Source of the DNA: Agromyces sp. CF514
GTDB lineage: Bacteria; Actinomycetota; Actinomycetes; Actinomycetales; Microbacteriaceae
NCBI RefSeq assembly: GCF_900113185.1
Contig: NZ_FOZD01000001.1
Span: 2,418,001-2,482,000, forward strand
Reading direction: 5' to 3'
Length of the DNA stretch: 64,000 nucleotides
The translations under genes were made by a program, and so were the position numbers. This document shows, piece after piece, positions 52,885-62,431 of the stretch (position 1 is the first letter of the stretch; every line of letters begins with the position of its first letter). The notes beneath the pieces are model-generated. The model searched no databases. It had not been told where the DNA came from and saw nothing but the letters and a program-made list of their open reading frames with translations.

Positions 52885-54483
52885 GTGCTCGCCGTTCACG
52901 ATCTCGAGATCCGCGTCGGCGCACGCGTCCTGATGGAGCACGTGAACTTCCGCGTCTCCGACGGCGACAAGATCGGCCTCGTCGGCCGCAACGGCGCCGG
53001 CAAGACGACGCTCACGAAGACCCTCGCCGGCGAGACGCTGCCGACCGACGGCCGCATCGACCGCTCCGGCGAGATCGGCTACCTCCCGCAGGACCCCCGC
53101 TCGGGCGACCCCGAGATGCTCGCCCGCACGCGCATCCTCGACGCGCGCGGCCTCGGGTCGATCGTGCTCGACATGCATCAGGCGTCGATCGACATGGGCA
53201 GCGAAGACCCCGCGACCGCCGAGAAGGCGATGAAGAAGTACGGCAACCTCACCGACCGCTTCAACGCGCTCGGCGGGTACGCGGCCGAGGCCGAGGCCGC
53301 CTCGATCGCCTCGAACCTGAACCTGCCCGACCGCATCCTCGACCAGCCGCTGAAGACCCTCTCGGGCGGCCAGCGCCGTCGCATCGAGCTCGCGCGCATC
53401 CTCTTCTCCGACGCCGGCACGATGATCCTCGACGAGCCGACGAACCACCTCGACGCCGACTCGGTCGTCTGGCTCCGCGAGTTCCTGAAGGGCTACAAGG
53501 GCGGCGTCATCGTCATCTCGCACGACGTCGTGCTCGTCGACGAGGTCGTCAACCGCGTCTTCTACCTCGACGCGAACCGCTCGGTCATCGACATCTACAA
53601 CATGGGCTGGAAGCACTACCAGCGCCAGCGCGCCGCCGACGAGGAGCGCCGCAAGAAGGAGCGCGCCAACGCCGAGAAGAAGGCAGGCGTGCTGCAGATG
53701 CAGGCCGCCCGCTTCGGCGCGAAGGCCTCGAAGGCCGCGGCCGCGCACCAGATGGTCGCCCGTGCCGAGAAGCTCCTCGCGGGCCTCGACGAGGTGCGCG
53801 CCGTCGACCGGGTGGCCAAGCTCCGGTTCCCGACGCCCGCGCCCTGCGGCCGCACGCCCATCACGGCGAGCGACCTGTCGAAGAGCTACGGCTCGCTCGA
53901 GATCTTCACGGCCGTCGACCTCGCGATCGACCGCGGCTCGAAGGTCGTCATCATCGGGTTCAACGGTGCGGGCAAGACCACGCTGCTCCGCATCCTCGCG
54001 GGCGTCGACCAGCCCGACACGGGCACGGTCGAGGCCGGGCACGGCCTGCGGGTGGGCTACTACGCCCAGGAGCACGAGACCATCGACGTCAAGCGCAGCG
54101 TGCTCGAGAACATGGTGAGCTCGTCGCCGAACCTCACCGAGACCGAGGCGCGCAAGGTGCTCGGCTCGTTCCTGTTCACGGGCGACGACGTGCACAAGGC
54201 GGCAGGCGTGCTCTCGGGCGGCGAGAAGACGCGACTGGCCCTCGCGATGATCGTCGTGTCAGGCGCGAACGTGCTGCTCCTCGACGAGCCCACGAACAAC
54301 CTCGACCCCGCGAGCCGCGCCGAGATCCTCGACGCCCTCGCGCACTACGAGGGCTCGGTCGTGCTCGTCTCGCACGACCCGGGCGCGGTCGAGGCGCTGA
54401 ACCCCGAGCGCGTGCTCATCATGCCCGACGGCACCGAGGACCACTGGAGCGCCGACTACCAGGAGCTCATCGAGCTGGCCTGA
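52885..54483 (+). CDS. ABC-F family ATPase
   Basis: 532 residues from GTG 52885 (CCGGAGG 6 bases before). Two ABC domains: [31 protein letters not shown]; then [31 protein letters not shown]. They are joined by a basic helical linker (YQRQRAADEERRKKERANAEKKAG) of the P-site-tRNA-interaction type. No membrane part. ABC-F proteins rescue or tune ribosomes; some give antibiotic resistance. The housekeeping setting suggests a translation factor. Confidence 0.93.
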   Translation: MLAVHDLEIRVGARVLMEHVNFRVSDGDKIGLVGRNGAGKTTLTKTLAGETLPTDGRIDRSGEIGYLPQDPRSGDPEMLARTRILDARGLGSIVLDMHQASIDMGSEDPATAEKAMKKYGNLTDRFNALGGYAAEAEAASIASNLNLPDRILDQPLKTLSGGQRRRIELARILFSDAGTMILDEPTNHLDADSVVWLREFLKGYKGGVIVISHDVVLVDEVVNRVFYLDANRSVIDIYNMGWKHYQRQRAADEERRKKERANAEKKAGVLQMQAARFGAKASKAAAAHQMVARAEKLLAGLDEVRAVDRVAKLRFPTPAPCGRTPITASDLSKSYGSLEIFTAVDLAIDRGSKVVIIGFNGAGKTTLLRILAGVDQPDTGTVEAGHGLRVGYYAQEHETIDVKRSVLENMVSSSPNLTETEARKVLGSFLFTGDDVHKAAGVLSGGEKTRLALAMIVVSGANVLLLDEPTNNLDPASRAEILDALAHYEGSVVLVSHDPGAVEALNPERVLIMPDGTEDHWSADYQELIELA

Positions 54484-54521
54484 GAGCGCGACGCTCGACG
54501 ATCAGCGCAGCGCTTTGGCGA

Positions 54522-55364
54522 TCAGCGCCGGTCGAGCACGCCGTCCTCGAGGTCGGCGTCGGAGTCCCGACGCTGCGTGCGGTTCACCTGCCGCTGCACG
54601 GGGCGTCGGCGGTCGGGCAGCACTCCGGATGCCTCGGCGATCGCCTTGCGCTCCCGGTTCGCCGCCCAGGCGAGGCCGATGAATCCCATGATCGCGAAGA
54701 CGAACCACTGCAACGCGTACGACAGGTGCGGGCCTTCGTCGCGAAGGGGTCGCGTCGCGGCGATCGGCGGCTCCGCGGCATCCGCTCCGGACTGCACGAG
54801 CAGTCCGTACGCGCCCGTGTAGGTCGGTTCGTCGAGTCGCCCGGCGAGTTCGTCGAGGTCGATCGTCGCGAACTCGTCGCCGGCGGAGGTGCGTCCGTTG
54901 ATCTGCCCCTCGCCCGCCTTCAACCGCGCCTCGACGTCGACCGGTCCGGCCGGGGGAGCCGCGTACTCGCTCGGGCGGCCGTCGGAACCCTGCGCGACCC
55001 ACCCGCGATCGACGACGAACACGCTGCCGTCGTCGAGGAGCATGGGCGTCAGCACCTCGTAGCCGCTGCCGCCCTGCCCGGGGCGGTTGCGCACGACGAC
55101 CTCGTCGCCTGCGAGGTACTCGCCCGACAGCGCGACGACCTGCCAGCGCTGGTCGACGTCGAACCCGCCGAGCTCGGGCAATGCGTTGGAGACGGGGATC
55201 GCCTGCGCGTCGTAGTTCGCATCGATGCGCGCGATCTCGGCGCGCGCCTCGGCGCGACGCGCGAACTGCCACATGCCGAGTGCGCAGCAGACGATCGCGA
55301 ACACCACGACGAGCGCGAGGTATCCGGCCCACCGCCGCGATCGCAGGAACGACCAGTCGGTCAC
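54522..55364 (-). CDS. SURF1 family protein
   Basis: 280 residues from GTG 55364, overlapping the previous gene as GTGA. SURF1 proteins help put heme A into cytochrome oxidase. Two TM helices at the ends (WAGYLALVVVFAIVCCALGMW; LQWFVFAIMGFIGLAWAA) enclose the extracytoplasmic domain with EVVVRNRPGQGGSGYEVLTP and VFVVDRGWV. The function fits with ctaA and ctaB elsewhere in the window. Confidence 0.93.
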   Translation of the reverse strand: MTDWSFLRSRRWAGYLALVVVFAIVCCALGMWQFARRAEARAEIARIDANYDAQAIPVSNALPELGGFDVDQRWQVVALSGEYLAGDEVVVRNRPGQGGSGYEVLTPMLLDDGSVFVVDRGWVAQGSDGRPSEYAAPPAGPVDVEARLKAGEGQINGRTSAGDEFATIDLDELAGRLDEPTYTGAYGLLVQSGADAAEPPIAATRPLRDEGPHLSYALQWFVFAIMGFIGLAWAANRERKAIAEASGVLPDRRRPVQRQVNRTQRRDSDADLEDGVLDRR

Positions 55365-55600
55365 GAGTCGACCTCCGCCGCCTCGTCGAGCGAGCCGGTG
55401 AACGCGTCGACCCTGACCGGGAACGAGCGCGCCTCGAGGAAGCCGCGCAGGTACTCGACGTGCTCGTCGCACGCGAGCCAGGTCTTCCACCGCTCGCCCG
55501 TGTGGATGCGGGGGTTCTGCCAGTCGATGCGCCAGGTCGCGGCCTCGTGGCACGCCGCGCGCGAGCACACCGCGCCGTCGGGCTGCATGCCGCCGATCAC
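55361..55600 (-). CDS. Small Cys/His-containing protein (79 aa), putative metal-binding
   Basis: 79 residues from GTG 55600, overlapping the DUF3099 stop (GTGA) and the SURF1 start (GTGA). CSRAAC near residues 12-17, then WRIDWQNPRIHTGERWKTWLAC…DEH: two Cys pairs with a His could bind zinc or iron. I do not recognise a named family. Tight coupling to SURF1 suggests a link to oxidase assembly, but that is only context. Confidence 0.75.
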   Translation of the reverse strand: MIGGMQPDGAVCSRAACHEAATWRIDWQNPRIHTGERWKTWLACDEHVEYLRGFLEARSFPVRVDAFTGSLDEAAEVDS

Positions 55601-56022
55601 GCGGCGTGCCGATCGTCGTCGTGCCGGGGCATCCGCTCGGAACCGCCCGTCGATTCGTCCGTCGGATCTCCTGCGGGTGGCGCTGCGCCCTCCGGCGTGG
55701 CGGGGCCGGGAGCGCCCTGGGACGGGGATCCCTGCGACGCGGCGCCCGGCGATGCGGATCCAGGCCCGGACACGGGCACGATGCCGCCGGGGCGCTCGAC
55801 CGCGCCACCCAGACCGGGACCGCCGACGTTGGCGATCACGACCGCGATGTACGGCAGCACGATCGCGCCGACCGCGCAGACGGCGAGCCACCAGCCCTGC
55901 ACGAACAGCATCGCGAAGATGCACAGCAGGCGCACCGACATGGCGATCGAGTACTTGATCATGCGCGAACGCCGCTCCGCCTCGGGGGAGGGCGGCAGAC
56001 TCGTGATCGATTGCTGCTTCAT
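55597..56022 (-). CDS. DUF3099 membrane protein
   Basis: 141 residues. Basic N-terminus, then two TM helices (KYSIAMSVRLLCIFAMLFVQGWWLAVC; GAIVLPYIAVVIANVG), then a Gly/Pro/Ser-rich disordered tail. Matches DUF3099, an actinobacterial family of unknown function. First gene of DUF3099-small Cys protein-SURF1. Confidence 0.88.
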   Translation of the reverse strand: MKQQSITSLPPSPEAERRSRMIKYSIAMSVRLLCIFAMLFVQGWWLAVCAVGAIVLPYIAVVIANVGGPGLGGAVERPGGIVPVSGPGSASPGAASQGSPSQGAPGPATPEGAAPPAGDPTDESTGGSERMPRHDDDRHAA

Positions 56023-56234
56023 GAACGTCGTCGCAGGTCGGTGCGGCGCTCCTCTCGGTCAAGCCTACGTCGCCGGGCGCCCTGCGGCTGCATGGCGAAG
56101 ACGCACGGCTCGCCTCATGAGACGAGCGGATGCCGGTGGCCGCCGCCGTCGCGGACCCGGCGCGGCATGCGGGCCTCACTATGCTGAGACAGGCTCGTCT
56201 CGAGACCAAGATCCCACGTGAATGGAGTCCCCGC

Positions 56235-56945
56235 ATGACCACGCCCCGCACCGTCCTCGTCACCGGCGGAAACCGCGGCATCGGCTACGCCATCGCCCGC
56301 GAGTTCGTCGCCCAGGGGCACCGCGTCGCCGTGACCGCCCGCTCGGGCGAGGGCCCCGAGGGAACGCTCACGGTCCGCGCAGACGTCACCGACGCGGCAT
56401 CCGTCGACCGTGCCTTCGGAGAGATCGAGGCCGCGCTCGGCCCGGTCGAGGTGGTCGTGGCGAACGCGGGCATCACGCGGGACACGCTGCTGCTGCGCAT
56501 GACCGAAGAGGACTTCACCAGCGTCATCGACACGAACCTGACCGGCTCGTTCCGCGTGGTCAAGCGCGCATCGAAGGGCATGCTCAAGGCCCGCTTCGGC
56601 CGCGTCGTCTTCATCTCGAGCGTCGTCGGCCTCTACGGGTCGCCCGGGCAGGTCAACTACTCGGCGTCGAAGGCCGCGCTCGTCGGCATGGCGCGCTCGC
56701 TCACGCGCGAGCTCGGCGCCCGCAACATCACGGCGAACGTCGTCGCCCCCGGATTCATCGAGACCGACATGACCGACGAGTTGCCCGAGGCCCAGCAGGC
56801 CGAGTACAAGAAGAACATCCCGCTCGGCCGGTTCGCCTCGCCCGACGAGGTCGCGCGGGTCGTCGCGTGGCTCGCCGGCGACGACGCGGGCTACATCTCG
56901 GGCGCGGTCATCCCGGTCGACGGCGGCCTCGGCATGGGGCACTGA
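56235..56945 (+). CDS. fabG: 3-oxoacyl-[ACP] reductase-type SDR
   Basis: 236 residues. Classical short-chain dehydrogenase: NADP-binding TGGNRGIG (10-17), NAG (77-79), catalytic Ser128/129, Tyr142 and Lys146 (NYSASK), and PGFIETDM. Best match in type is FabG, which reduces 3-ketoacyl-ACP. It stands alone rather than in a fatty acid operon, so a FabG-like SDR with another substrate cannot be excluded. TATGCT at 56179-56184 may be its -10. Confidence 0.85.
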   Translation: MTTPRTVLVTGGNRGIGYAIAREFVAQGHRVAVTARSGEGPEGTLTVRADVTDAASVDRAFGEIEAALGPVEVVVANAGITRDTLLLRMTEEDFTSVIDTNLTGSFRVVKRASKGMLKARFGRVVFISSVVGLYGSPGQVNYSASKAALVGMARSLTRELGARNITANVVAPGFIETDMTDELPEAQQAEYKKNIPLGRFASPDEVARVVAWLAGDDAGYISGAVIPVDGGLGMGH

Positions 56946-56968
56946 CCGCCGGGTCACCTCGCAGACCG

Positions 56969-57005
56969 CGAAGGCCGCGCGCACCGTTCGGTGCCGCGGC
57001 CTTCG
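56969..57005. terminator. Bidirectional hairpin between fabG and serB
   Basis: CGAAGGCCGCGCGCACC-GTTC-GGTGCCGCGGCCTTCG, a 16-bp stem with one bulged base, in the convergent gap. Confidence 0.7.
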
Positions 57006-57079
57006 TCGCCAGGGTCCGGTCTTCGCCCCGAAGTCGAGCGATCAGGGTCGATGCCTCGGCGCCTCGGGCCTCGGTGCCT

Positions 57080-57748
57080 TCAGCCTCGGAGCCCGAGCAG
57101 TGCGAGCACCTGGGCGAGGTCGGGCGTCGTGATCGCGACGTCGGCCCGGGCGCGCACGACGGGCTTCGCGCAGAAGGCGACGCCGAGCCCGGCCTTCGCG
57201 AGCATGCGCAGGTCGTTCGCGCCGTCGCCGACCGCGATCGTGAACCTCAGCGGAACGGATGCCGCGGCCGCCCACTCCTCGAGCGCGACGGCCTTGGCCT
57301 CGGCGTCGATGATCGGCCCGTCGACCTCGCCCGTGAGGCGCCCGTCGGCGTCGCGCTCGAGTCGGTTCGCACGGCAGAAGTCGAGGCCGAGGCGCTCGGC
57401 GAGCGGGTCGAGCAGCTCGTGGAAGCCTCCGGAGACCACGCCGACGACGCCGCCCGCGGCGTGCACGCCGTCGATGAGTTCCTGCACGCCGGGCGTGGGG
57501 GTCATGCGCGTGCGTGCGAGCGCGAGGTCGTCTTCATCCAGGCCCGCGAGCGTCGCGACGCGTTCGCGCAGGCTGGCGGCGAAGTCGAGCTCTCCTCGCA
57601 TCGCGCGCTCGGTGACCTCGGCGACGAGCGGCAGGCTGCCGGCCGCCTCTGCGAGCAGCTCGATCGCCTCTTCGCGGATGAGCGTGGAGTCGGCGTCGAG
57701 CACGACGAGCGGGCCGCCGAGCCGGCGGCCCGGTGCTGCGACGCTCAC
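57080..57748 (-). CDS. serB: Phosphoserine phosphatase
   Basis: 222 residues from GTG 57748, overlapping glgC as GTGA. HAD fold: DADST at 18-22 (nucleophile D18), SGG and [19 protein letters not shown]. It releases serine from phosphoserine. The short form has no N-terminal ACT domain. The link to glgC is by operon only. Confidence 0.94.
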   Translation of the reverse strand: MSVAAPGRRLGGPLVVLDADSTLIREEAIELLAEAAGSLPLVAEVTERAMRGELDFAASLRERVATLAGLDEDDLALARTRMTPTPGVQELIDGVHAAGGVVGVVSGGFHELLDPLAERLGLDFCRANRLERDADGRLTGEVDGPIIDAEAKAVALEEWAAAASVPLRFTIAVGDGANDLRMLAKAGLGVAFCAKPVVRARADVAITTPDLAQVLALLGLRG

Positions 57749-58995
57749 GCGCCGGCCGCCCGAACCCGGGAGCCCTTGCCGACGACCGTGATGCCGCTGT
57801 CGGTCACGATGAAGCCGCGCGCGAGGTCTTCGGCGCGGTCGACGCCGATGCGCGCGCCCGCCTCGACGACGACCTCCTTGTCGAGGATCGCGCGCTGCAC
57901 GGTCGCGCCGGCGTCGATGCGCGCGCGGTCGAACAGGATCGAGTCCGCGACGTGGGCGCCGGAGCCGACGACCGCCCACGGCCCGAGCACGCTTCGCTCG
58001 ACGTGCGCCCCCGAGATCACGGAACCCAGCGACACGATGGAGTCGATGACGGTGCCGAGCGTGCCGCGGGCGTCACGCGTGAACTTGGCGGGCGGGGAGT
58101 TGAGCTGCTGGCTGAAGATCGGCCACTCGCGGTTGTACAGGTTGAAGACGGGCATCACCGAGATCAGGTCCTGATGCGCCTCGAAGAACGAGTCGATCGT
58201 TCCCACGTCGCGCCAGTAGTAGCGGTCGCGATCGTTCGAGCCGGGCACGTCGTTGCGCTGCAGGTCGTAGACGCCGGCCGCGCCCTGCGCGACGAACGCC
58301 GGGATGATGTCGCCGCCCATGTCGTGGCTCGAGTCGGTGAGCTCGCCGTCGCGGAGCACCGCGTCGATGAGCGCGTCGGCGTTGAAGACGTAGTTGCCCA
58401 TCGAGGCGAGCACCTCGCCGGGGGAGTCGGGCAGGCCCACCGGGTCGGTGGGCTTCTCGAGGAACCGGTGGATGTGCTCGGGATTCTTCGGGTCGACCTC
58501 GATGACGCCGAACTGGTCGGCGAGGGAGATCGGCTGCCGGATGGCCGCGACGGTCGCCGCCGCGCCCGACGCGATGTGCGCGTCGATCATCTGGCTGAAG
58601 TCCATGCGGTACACGTGGTCGGCGCCGACCACGACGATGATGTCGGGCTGCTCGTCGTAGATCAGGTTCAGGCTCTGCAGGATCGCGTCGGCCGAGCCCG
58701 AGAACCACCGCTTGCCGAGGCGCTGCTGGGCGGGCACGGAGGCCACGTACGAGTTGAGCAGCCCGCTCATGCGCCAGGTCTGCGAGACGTGCCGGTCGAG
58801 GCTGTGGGACTTGTACTGGGTGAGCACGACGATCTGCCGCAGGCCCGAGTTCAACAGGTTGGACAGCGCGAAGTCGATGAGGCGGTACTGCCCGCCGAAC
58901 GGCACCGCGGGCTTCGCCCGGTCCTCGGTGAGGGGCATGAGGCGCTTGCCCTCGCCGCCTGCCAGAACGATGCCGAAAACCTTGCGCGTGACCAT
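57745..58995 (-). CDS. glgC: Glucose-1-phosphate adenylyltransferase
   Basis: 416 residues from ATG 58995 ([19 protein letters not shown]). It makes ADP-glucose for glycogen. The pyrophosphorylase motif [23 protein letters not shown] (in pieces) and a C-terminal beta-helix domain are present. Open sequence upstream (MSRSTRM…) is not used: TACGCT lies 6 bases before the ATG, a leaderless promoter. Divergent from glgA. Confidence 0.96.
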   Translation of the reverse strand: MVTRKVFGIVLAGGEGKRLMPLTEDRAKPAVPFGGQYRLIDFALSNLLNSGLRQIVVLTQYKSHSLDRHVSQTWRMSGLLNSYVASVPAQQRLGKRWFSGSADAILQSLNLIYDEQPDIIVVVGADHVYRMDFSQMIDAHIASGAAATVAAIRQPISLADQFGVIEVDPKNPEHIHRFLEKPTDPVGLPDSPGEVLASMGNYVFNADALIDAVLRDGELTDSSHDMGGDIIPAFVAQGAAGVYDLQRNDVPGSNDRDRYYWRDVGTIDSFFEAHQDLISVMPVFNLYNREWPIFSQQLNSPPAKFTRDARGTLGTVIDSIVSLGSVISGAHVERSVLGPWAVVGSGAHVADSILFDRARIDAGATVQRAILDKEVVVEAGARIGVDRAEDLARGFIVTDSGITVVGKGSRVRAAGA

Positions 58996-59001
58996 GCCCC
59001 A

Positions 59002-59007
59002 AGCGTA
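59002..59007 (-). promoter_or_regulatory. -10 element of glgC
   Basis: TACGCT on the minus strand, then 6 bases and ATG 58995. Confidence 0.45.
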
Positions 59008-59064
59008 GTCAGGCGCAGGGCCCTCGCGGGCGCGGAAGTCGACGCATGTCGGATGCCGCTGCGC

Positions 59065-59070
59065 TAGCGT
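59065..59070 (+). promoter_or_regulatory. -10 element of glgA
   Basis: TAGCGT, 7 bases, ATG 59078. Back to back with the glgC promoter only 58 bases away, so the two can be co-regulated. Confidence 0.45.
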
Positions 59071-59077
59071 GTGCTGC

Positions 59078-60265
59078 ATGCGCGTCGACCTGCTCACCCG
59101 TGAATACCCGCCCGAGATCTATGGTGGCGCGGGGGTGCACGTCGCCGAACTGGTGCGCGCGCTGCGGCACGACATCGAGGTCGTCGTCCGCGCGTTCGGG
59201 GGTCCCCGCGACGAGCCCGGCACGCACGGCTACGCGACCCCCGAAGACTTCGAGGGGCGCAACGCGGCCGTCGGCACCATGGGCGTCGACCTCCTCATGG
59301 CCGCGGATGCCGAGGGCGCCGACCTCGTGCACTCGCACACCTGGTACGCGAACTTCGCCGGCTTCACCGCCAAGCGCCTGCACGGCATCCCGCACGTCGT
59401 CACGGCGCACAGCCTCGAGCCGCTGCGGCCTTGGAAGGCGGAGCAGCTCGGCGGCGGCTACCGACTGTCGTCGTGGGTCGAGCGAACGGCGTTCGAAGAC
59501 GCCGACGCGGTGATCGCCGTGAGCGAGGGCATGCGCCGCGACATCCTGCGCGCCTATCCGGCGATCGACCCTGCGAAGGTCGAGGTCGTCTACAACGGCA
59601 TCGACCTCGACGACTGGAAGCCGAACCCCGACGCCGGACTGGCGAGGAGCCTCGGCGTCGACCCCGATCGCCCGTCGATCATCTTCGTCGGCCGCATCAC
59701 GAGGCAGAAGGGCCTGCCCTACCTGCTGCGCGCGGCGAGACTGCTGCCGCCCGAGGTGCAGCTCGTGCTCTGCGCGGGGGCGCCGGACACCGAAGAGATC
59801 ATGGCCGAGGTCAGGGGACTGGTCGAAGAGCTCCGCGCCGAACGCGACGGCGTCGTCTGGATCGACCGCCACCTGCCCCGGCCCGAGCTCACCGCGCTGC
59901 TCACCGCCGCGACCGCGTTCGTGTGCCCGTCGATCTACGAGCCGCTCGGCATCGTCAACCTCGAGGCCATGGCGTGCGGTGCGCCCGTCGTCGGCACGGC
60001 GACCGGCGGCATCCCCGAGGTCGTCGACGACGGCGTCACGGGCGTGCTCGTGCCGATCGACCAGGCCGACGACGGCACCGGGACCCCGACGGACCCCGAG
60101 CGGTACGTCGCCGATCTCGCCGCGGCGCTCATCGCGGTCGTGTCGGATCCCGCGCGCGCCGCCGAGATGGGCGCGGCCGGACGCATCCGTGCTCAGGAGC
60201 ACTTCGCGTGGGACGCGATCGCCGCACGCACGCGCGAGGTCTACGACCGGGTGCTCGCGCGCTGA
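59078..60265 (+). CDS. glgA: Glycogen synthase (GT4-type GlgA)
   Basis: 395 residues, the short actinobacterial Glg[23 protein letters not shown] holds the N-terminal donor-binding K/R-x-GG-like motif; [15 protein letters not shown] and [23 protein letters not shown] are the GT-B C-terminal donor site with the E-x7-E motif. It uses ADP-glucose from GlgC or, as in some mycobacteria, makes maltose-1-phosphate; sequence alone does not decide. Confidence 0.93.
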   Translation: MRVDLLTREYPPEIYGGAGVHVAELVRALRHDIEVVVRAFGGPRDEPGTHGYATPEDFEGRNAAVGTMGVDLLMAADAEGADLVHSHTWYANFAGFTAKRLHGIPHVVTAHSLEPLRPWKAEQLGGGYRLSSWVERTAFEDADAVIAVSEGMRRDILRAYPAIDPAKVEVVYNGIDLDDWKPNPDAGLARSLGVDPDRPSIIFVGRITRQKGLPYLLRAARLLPPEVQLVLCAGAPDTEEIMAEVRGLVEELRAERDGVVWIDRHLPRPELTALLTAATAFVCPSIYEPLGIVNLEAMACGAPVVGTATGGIPEVVDDGVTGVLVPIDQADDGTGTPTDPERYVADLAAALIAVVSDPARAAEMGAAGRIRAQEHFAWDAIAARTREVYDRVLAR

Positions 60266-60315
60266 GCACGGGCCTTCGCCGAGGGCACGTGCGCTTCGAG
60301 GGTCCGAGCGCCCGA

Positions 60316-60321
60316 TAGCAT
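60316..60321 (+). promoter_or_regulatory. -10 element of the orphan ABC ATPase gene
   Basis: TAGCAT, 7 bases, ATG 60329. This supports ATG 60329 over the in-frame ATG 60320, which lies inside the element. Confidence 0.45.
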
Positions 60322-60328
60322 GGTCGAC

Positions 60329-61117
60329 ATGGCGAGTACGGTGCTGCAGTTCCGGGATGTCTCGGTCGTTCGCGACGGGAATCCCATCCTCGATTCGGTG
60401 ACCTGGAGCGTCGGATCCGACGAACGCTGGGTCGTGCTCGGACCGAACGGCGCCGGCAAGACCACGCTCCTGCAGATCGCCGCAGCGGCGATGCACCCGA
60501 CCAGCGGCGAGGCGTCCGTGCTCGAGGAGCAGCTCGGCAAGGCCGACGTCTTCGAGCTCCGCCCGATGATCGGCTTCGCCTCGACGGCGATGGCCCGCAA
60601 GATCCCGCGCAACGAGACCGTCATCGACTCGGTGCTCACGGCCGCGTACTCGGTCACCGGCCGCTGGAACGAGGAGTACGAGGAGATCGACGTCCGTCGT
60701 GCGCAGCGCGTGCTCTCCGAGTGGGGCCTCGAGGGCTTCGCCGACCGCCGATTCGGCAGCCTCTCCGACGGTGAGCAGAAGCGCGTGCAGATCGCCCGGT
60801 CGGTCATGACCGACCCCGAGCTGCTGCTGCTCGACGAGCCGGCCGCGAGCCTCGACCTCGGTGCCCGCGAGGAGCTCGTCGGCCTGCTCGGCGGCTACGC
60901 GTCGTCGTCGGCCTCGCCCGCCATCGTCATGGTCACGCACCACGTCGAGGAGATCCCGAACGGGTTCACGCACGCGCTCCTGCTCGCCAAGGGCAAGGTC
61001 GTCGCGGCGGGTCCGCTCGCCGAGGCGCTGACGGGCGAGACGCTCACGAACGCGTTCGGCATCCCGATCGAGCTCAGCGAGGCCAACGGCCGGTACACGG
61101 CGCGCGCCACCGCCTGA
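60329..61117 (+). CDS. ABC transporter ATP-binding protein (orphan)
   Basis: 262 residues, one ABC domain: [27 protein letters not shown] (D in place of the second G of LSGGE), [14 protein letters not shown] and TH-loop VTHHVEE. It belongs to the YlmA/ModF-like group. No permease or binding protein is adjacent, so it may not be a transporter subunit. Its partner is unknown. Confidence 0.9.
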   Translation: MASTVLQFRDVSVVRDGNPILDSVTWSVGSDERWVVLGPNGAGKTTLLQIAAAAMHPTSGEASVLEEQLGKADVFELRPMIGFASTAMARKIPRNETVIDSVLTAAYSVTGRWNEEYEEIDVRRAQRVLSEWGLEGFADRRFGSLSDGEQKRVQIARSVMTDPELLLLDEPAASLDLGAREELVGLLGGYASSSASPAIVMVTHHVEEIPNGFTHALLLAKGKVVAAGPLAEALTGETLTNAFGIPIELSEANGRYTARATA

Positions 61118-61140
61118 CCGGCAACCGCTCTCGTTTCTGC

Positions 61141-61146
61141 TAGAAT
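61141..61146 (+). promoter_or_regulatory. -10 element of rpmE2
   Basis: TAGAAT. The start near 61153 gives a leader of about 92 bases. Confidence 0.5.
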
Positions 61147-61152
61147 CGATAG

Positions 61153-61244
61153 CTGGCCCCCGGGCCATTCATGCTTTCCTGCCGTGCTGCACACGTCGCC
61201 GGCGGGATTCTGTAGAAATCCATCCGATCAGCAAGGAAGTCTCC
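61153..61244 (+). promoter_or_regulatory. rpmE2 leader with two small hairpins
   Basis: TGGCC-CCCG-GGCCA near its beginning and GGATT-CTGTAGA-AATCC (61205-61221) nearer the gene. An L31 leader RNA or a Zur-type operator are possible; neither is proven. Confidence 0.35.
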
Positions 61245-61493
61245 ATGAAGACCGACATCCACCCCGAGTACGCCGCCGTCGTCTTCCGCGACCTCGCTTC
61301 GGGCGCCACCTTCCTCACCCGTTCGACGGTTTCCAGCGACAAGACCATCGAGCTCGACGGCGAGACCTACCCGGTCATCGACGTCGAGATCTCGTCGGAG
61401 TCGCACCCGTTCTACACGGGCAAGCAGCGCATCATGGACTCGGCCGGCCGCGTCGAGAAGTTCAACCAGCGCTTCAAGAACTTCGGCAAGTAA
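61245..61493 (+). CDS. rpmE2: 50S ribosomal protein L31 type B
   Basis: 82 residues. [28 protein letters not shown]… has no CxxC zinc ribbon, so it is the zinc-free type B form. C-terminal signature [25 protein letters not shown]. Often expressed under zinc limitation by Zur. AAGGAAG ribosome binding site. A strong terminator follows. Confidence 0.96.
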   Translation: MKTDIHPEYAAVVFRDLASGATFLTRSTVSSDKTIELDGETYPVIDVEISSESHPFYTGKQRIMDSAGRVEKFNQRFKNFGK

Positions 61494-61515
61494 GTTCCGC
61501 AAGGAACCCTGCCGC

Positions 61516-61553
61516 ACGAAGGGGCGGTCGACTCATGTCGACCGCCCCTTCGT
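61516..61553. terminator. 17-bp hairpin terminator after rpmE2
   Basis: ACGAAGGGGCGGTCGAC-TCAT-GTCGACCGCCCCTTCGT, perfect 17-bp stem, between convergent rpmE2 and the exonuclease gene. Confidence 0.85.
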
Positions 61554-61579
61554 CATGCCCGGTGCGCGCGGGTGGCGCG

Positions 61580-62281
61580 TCAGCGGACGGGCCAGGCGCC
61601 CGACGTCGTGAACTCGGGCTCGCCGTTCTGACGGCGCCACGCCTGGTAGCTCTCGGCCTGCTCGCGGCTCCAGTCGACTTGGCGCGAATGCAGGTCGGCG
61701 ACGGCGACCGCCGCCAGCTCTGGGAAGGTGCGTGCGATCGCCTGGGCGACCCGGCCCGCCGCGACGGCATCGGCGCCGGCGTCGTGCGCATCGTCGAGCC
61801 GCACGCCGTAGTGCTCGCAGGTCGCCGTGAGCGTGCGCTTGCCGCGACGGTACTTGTCGACGGCCTTGTCGATGACGAGCGGGTCGATGACGGCGTCGGG
61901 ACCTGGAAGCCCGACGAGCGCATACCGCTCGGCCTCGCGGGCGAGCACCGTCAGGTCGTAGGCGGCGTTGTACGCGACGATGGGCAGGCCGCGAGCCGCG
62001 GCATCCGCCAGGGCGGCGATGATCTCGGCGACGGCCGTGGGCGCGGCCGCGCCTTCGAGGCGGGCGCGCTCGGTCGACACCCCGTGGATGAGCGTGGCCG
62101 CCGTCGGGATCTCGACGCCCGGGTCGACGATCCACTGGCGGCGCTCGAGCTCGCGACCGTCGGCGCCGATGACGCCGACGTGCGCGGTCACGATGCGGCA
62201 CGTGTCGACGTCGATGCCCGTCGTCTCGAGGTCGAAGACGGCGAGGGTGTCGGCCCAGCTGGCGGCGTTCGCGGAATCCAT
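61580..62281 (-). CDS. 3'-5' exonuclease (DnaQ-like)
   Basis: 233 residues. DEDDh exonuclease motifs: D17-L-E19 in FDLETTGID, YNAAYDLTVL (Exo II), and HDAGADAVAAG (Exo III). It resembles the epsilon-like exonucleases of actinobacteria that stand apart from polymerase III. Nuclease on DNA or RNA ends; the target is unknown. TAGCCT lies 6 bases before the ATG. Confidence 0.9.
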   Translation of the reverse strand: MDSANAASWADTLAVFDLETTGIDVDTCRIVTAHVGVIGADGRELERRQWIVDPGVEIPTAATLIHGVSTERARLEGAAAPTAVAEIIAALADAAARGLPIVAYNAAYDLTVLAREAERYALVGLPGPDAVIDPLVIDKAVDKYRRGKRTLTATCEHYGVRLDDAHDAGADAVAAGRVAQAIARTFPELAAVAVADLHSRQVDWSREQAESYQAWRRQNGEPEFTTSGAWPVR

Positions 62282-62287
62282 GCTCGA

Positions 62288-62293
62288 AGGCTA
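62288..62293 (-). promoter_or_regulatory. -10 element of the exonuclease gene
   Basis: TAGCCT on the minus strand, 6 bases, ATG 62281. Leaderless layout. Confidence 0.45.
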
Positions 62294-62431
62294 CGGTCGC
62301 GCACCGACATCGACGGGGGAGCGCGACGCGTGTCCCGCCGATCGCCCGGTGATCCGAGCCGCGGGGGACGGCGACGCGGTCGGCGCGCTCGACCGCCTGT
62401 GGACAGCGGCGAGCTCCCGGGAGCGGCGCCG

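Noticed and set aside
52885..54483. ABC-F gene as antibiotic resistance determinant.
   Set aside because: No neighbouring resistance or antibiotic genes, and the housekeeping setting fits a translation factor; resistance cannot be read from the sequence.
56186..56203. GAGAC-aggctc-GTCTC dyad upstream of fabG as an operator.
   Set aside because: Five-base arms in GC-rich DNA are expected by chance and nothing else supports it.
58996..59097. Upstream start for glgC ([11 protein letters not shown]…).
   Set aside because: It would overlap the glgA promoter and start; the family N-terminus begins at [14 protein letters not shown] and a -10 element sits right before it.
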